Shown here in pieces: positions 62,818-64,000 of a DNA stretch of 64,000 nucleotides. This DNA comes from an uncultured Clostridia bacterium. Its GTDB lineage: Bacteria > Bacillota > Clostridia > TANB77 > CAG-508. The stretch's first letter is position 1, and each line of letters starts with the position of its first letter. Location: the NCBI GenBank assembly GCA_934177485.1, contig CAKPPF010000001.1, forward strand, positions 186,001-250,000, given 5' to 3'. Position numbers and translations under genes: made by a program. Under the pieces are notes generated by a model. The model ran no database searches. It was not told where the DNA came from and saw only the letters and a list, made by a program, of their open reading frames with translations.

Positions 62818-63927
62818 ATGAAAGCAATTATAGCAGCTGCCGGAACAGCAGGACATATAAATCCGGGAATTGCAATAGCAAATAAAATAAAAGAAGAAGA
62901 ACCAAATTCAGAAATTATATTTATTGGTACAGGTAAAAAATTGGAGAAAGATTTGGTTACCAGAGCAGGTTTTAAATTAAAAGAAATAGATGCTTACGGA
63001 TTAGGATTAAATCCAATAAAACTTATAAAAACGTTAAAAGGCTTTAAAGAAGCAAAACAAATTATACAAGAATTCAAACCAGATGTTGTAATAGGAACAG
63101 GCGGGTATATTTGTGGCGCTGTTATAACAGAAGCAAATAAATTAAAAATACCAACATTATTACACGAGAGCAATGCTTTTCCTGGTAAGGCGGTAAAAAT
63201 GCTTATAAATAGAACAGATACAATAATGGTCGGGTTTGAAGATGCTAAAAATAAATTGGAAAAAGCAAAAAAAGTTGTGGTTACTGGTAACCCAAGTAAA
63301 ATGGGAAAAATAAAATTAGATGAAAAACAAAGAAAAGAAATAATAAAACAATTAGGCTTAGATAATAATGAGCCAATATTATTAGTATTTGGAGGAAGCC
63401 AAGGAGCAAGAGCTATAAATAACAGTATAATAAAAATAGTTAAAAATAAAGCTAATAAAGATTATCAAATTATATGGGCTCCAGGACCAATTCAATATGA
63501 TATAATAAAGGAAGAATTAGATAAAGAAAATATTGATATTAATAATTTAGATAAAATTAAAGTATTTCCATATATATATAATATGGAAGAAATAATGAAT
63601 ATATCAGATTTATTAATGTGCAGAAGTGGGGCTATGACGATAAATGAGGTATCTTTAGTAGGAAAGCCTGCAATATTTGTACCACTTCCAGGTGTATCTC
63701 AAAATCACCAAGAATATAATGCAAGAGTACTAGAAAATGCTGGTGCAGCAAAAATTATTCTTAATGAAGATCTAGATAAAATTAATTTGAATGATAAAAT
63801 AGAAGAACTAATACATAATAAAGAGTTGTTAGAAGAAATGGGAAGAAAAGCTAAAAAAGTATCAAACCAAAATTCTTTAGATGTGATATATAAGGAAATA
63901 AAAGAAACAATGTTACATAATTGTTAA
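62818..63927 (+). CDS. murG: UDP-N-acetylglucosamine-N-acetylmuramyl-(pentapeptide) transferase
   Basis: Adds GlcNAc to lipid I to give lipid II. 369 aa with AAGTAGHINPG near the start (usual GGTGGH replaced by AAGTAGH), VIGTGGYICG, HESNAFPGKA, FGGSQGARAIN and FVPLPGVSQNHQEYNA. 12 bases after ftsW. It ends the visible dcw cluster; murD, murB and ftsQ are not here. Confidence 0.95.
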   Translation: MKAIIAAAGTAGHINPGIAIANKIKEEEPNSEIIFIGTGKKLEKDLVTRAGFKLKEIDAYGLGLNPIKLIKTLKGFKEAKQIIQEFKPDVVIGTGGYICGAVITEANKLKIPTLLHESNAFPGKAVKMLINRTDTIMVGFEDAKNKLEKAKKVVVTGNPSKMGKIKLDEKQRKEIIKQLGLDNNEPILLVFGGSQGARAINNSIIKIVKNKANKDYQIIWAPGPIQYDIIKEELDKENIDINNLDKIKVFPYIYNMEEIMNISDLLMCRSGAMTINEVSLVGKPAIFVPLPGVSQNHQEYNARVLENAGAAKIILNEDLDKINLNDKIEELIHNKELLEEMGRKAKKVSNQNSLDVIYKEIKETMLHNC

Positions 63928-63956
63928 TATAACCTTAAATTTATATTACAATTTAC

Positions 63957-63990
63957 AAGAAAGTGCCAAAATGCGGTCACTTTCTTTTTT
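63957..63990 (+). terminator. terminator of the dcw cluster
   Basis: AAGAAAGTG (63957-63965) with CACTTTCTT (63978-63986), followed by T6, 30 bases after the murG stop. It makes the spoVD-murG group one unit. Confidence 0.75.
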
Positions 63991-64000
63991 AATTTGAAAA

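Noticed and set aside
1..64000. tRNA, rRNA or CRISPR array
   Set aside because: No cloverleaf, rRNA stretch or regularly spaced repeat array was found in the non-coding regions by eye.

Overview
The window is AT-rich, low-GC Firmicutes DNA, most likely from a spore-forming Clostridia lineage, perhaps an uncultured gut one. The evidence is a glmS ribozyme, spo0A, spoVD, a BofA homologue and a YaaL-like gene, pyruvate:ferredoxin oxidoreductase, a DAP-type MurE (DNPR motif) together with dapA, and strong AGGAGG-type ribosome sites. I saw no rRNA, tRNA or CRISPR array. The lineage assignment is an inference from gene content.

Layout. 0-3.2 kb: minus-strand porCDAB operon behind a near-consensus promoter. 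3.3-5.2 kb: membrane protein with a SUKH (SMI1/KNR4) domain. 5.5-14.8 kb: prfA, pcrA, a WG-repeat protein, a PLP enzyme, a flavoprotein, an IMPACT/YigZ protein and spo0A. 14.9-16.4 kb: small membrane proteins and a ribbon-helix-helix regulator with a likely operator. 16.7-19.8 kb: dut, ylmH next to rqcP (both S4-domain proteins) and a tandem OB-fold SSB-like protein. 20.1-27 kb: scpB-proS, a cysteine desulfurase, a sortase, a glucosaminidase, dapA and an M15-like peptidase. Four of these genes have their Shine-Dalgarno inside the 3' arm of a terminator-like hairpin. 32.6-46.7 kb: patatin, mfd, small membrane proteins, a SpoU methyltransferase, DUF4364, ysxC, serS, DUF1653, a yaaL-like gene, a beta-propeller protein, bofA and a compositionally different PIN-PhoH gene. 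46.8-64 kb: glmS with its ribozyme, then the dcw cluster spoVD-murE-mraY-ftsW/spoVE-murG.

Two large-serine-recombinase elements interrupt genes. Element 1 (27249-32097, 4847 bp) splits the M15-like peptidase gene. Element 2 (50892-58780, 7878 bp) splits spoVD. In both cases removing the element restores one continuous reading frame, and joining the element ends gives a symmetric attP of about 50 bp. Element 1 carries a PD-(D/E)XK-like protein and a nuclease-like/DUF2075 helicase. Element 2 carries an AbiL-type (RloA/RloB) pair and an unusual protein with both a zincin HELLH motif and a transglutaminase-like Cys-His-Asp triad. Both look like small defence cargo carriers. Because the interrupted genes concern the cell wall or sporulation, regulated excision of the skin-element type is a reasonable but untested hypothesis.

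Other non-coding structure includes a dispersed GTAG-headed palindromic repeat (REP-like, one copy inside the mfd reading frame) and two copies of a structured sequence of unknown family (41818-41958 and 49002-49158) with identical spacing of conserved blocks. Several genes show single-base frameshifts (ftsW/spoVE twice, the DUF2075 helicase, and two or three small element genes). These are decay or assembly errors.
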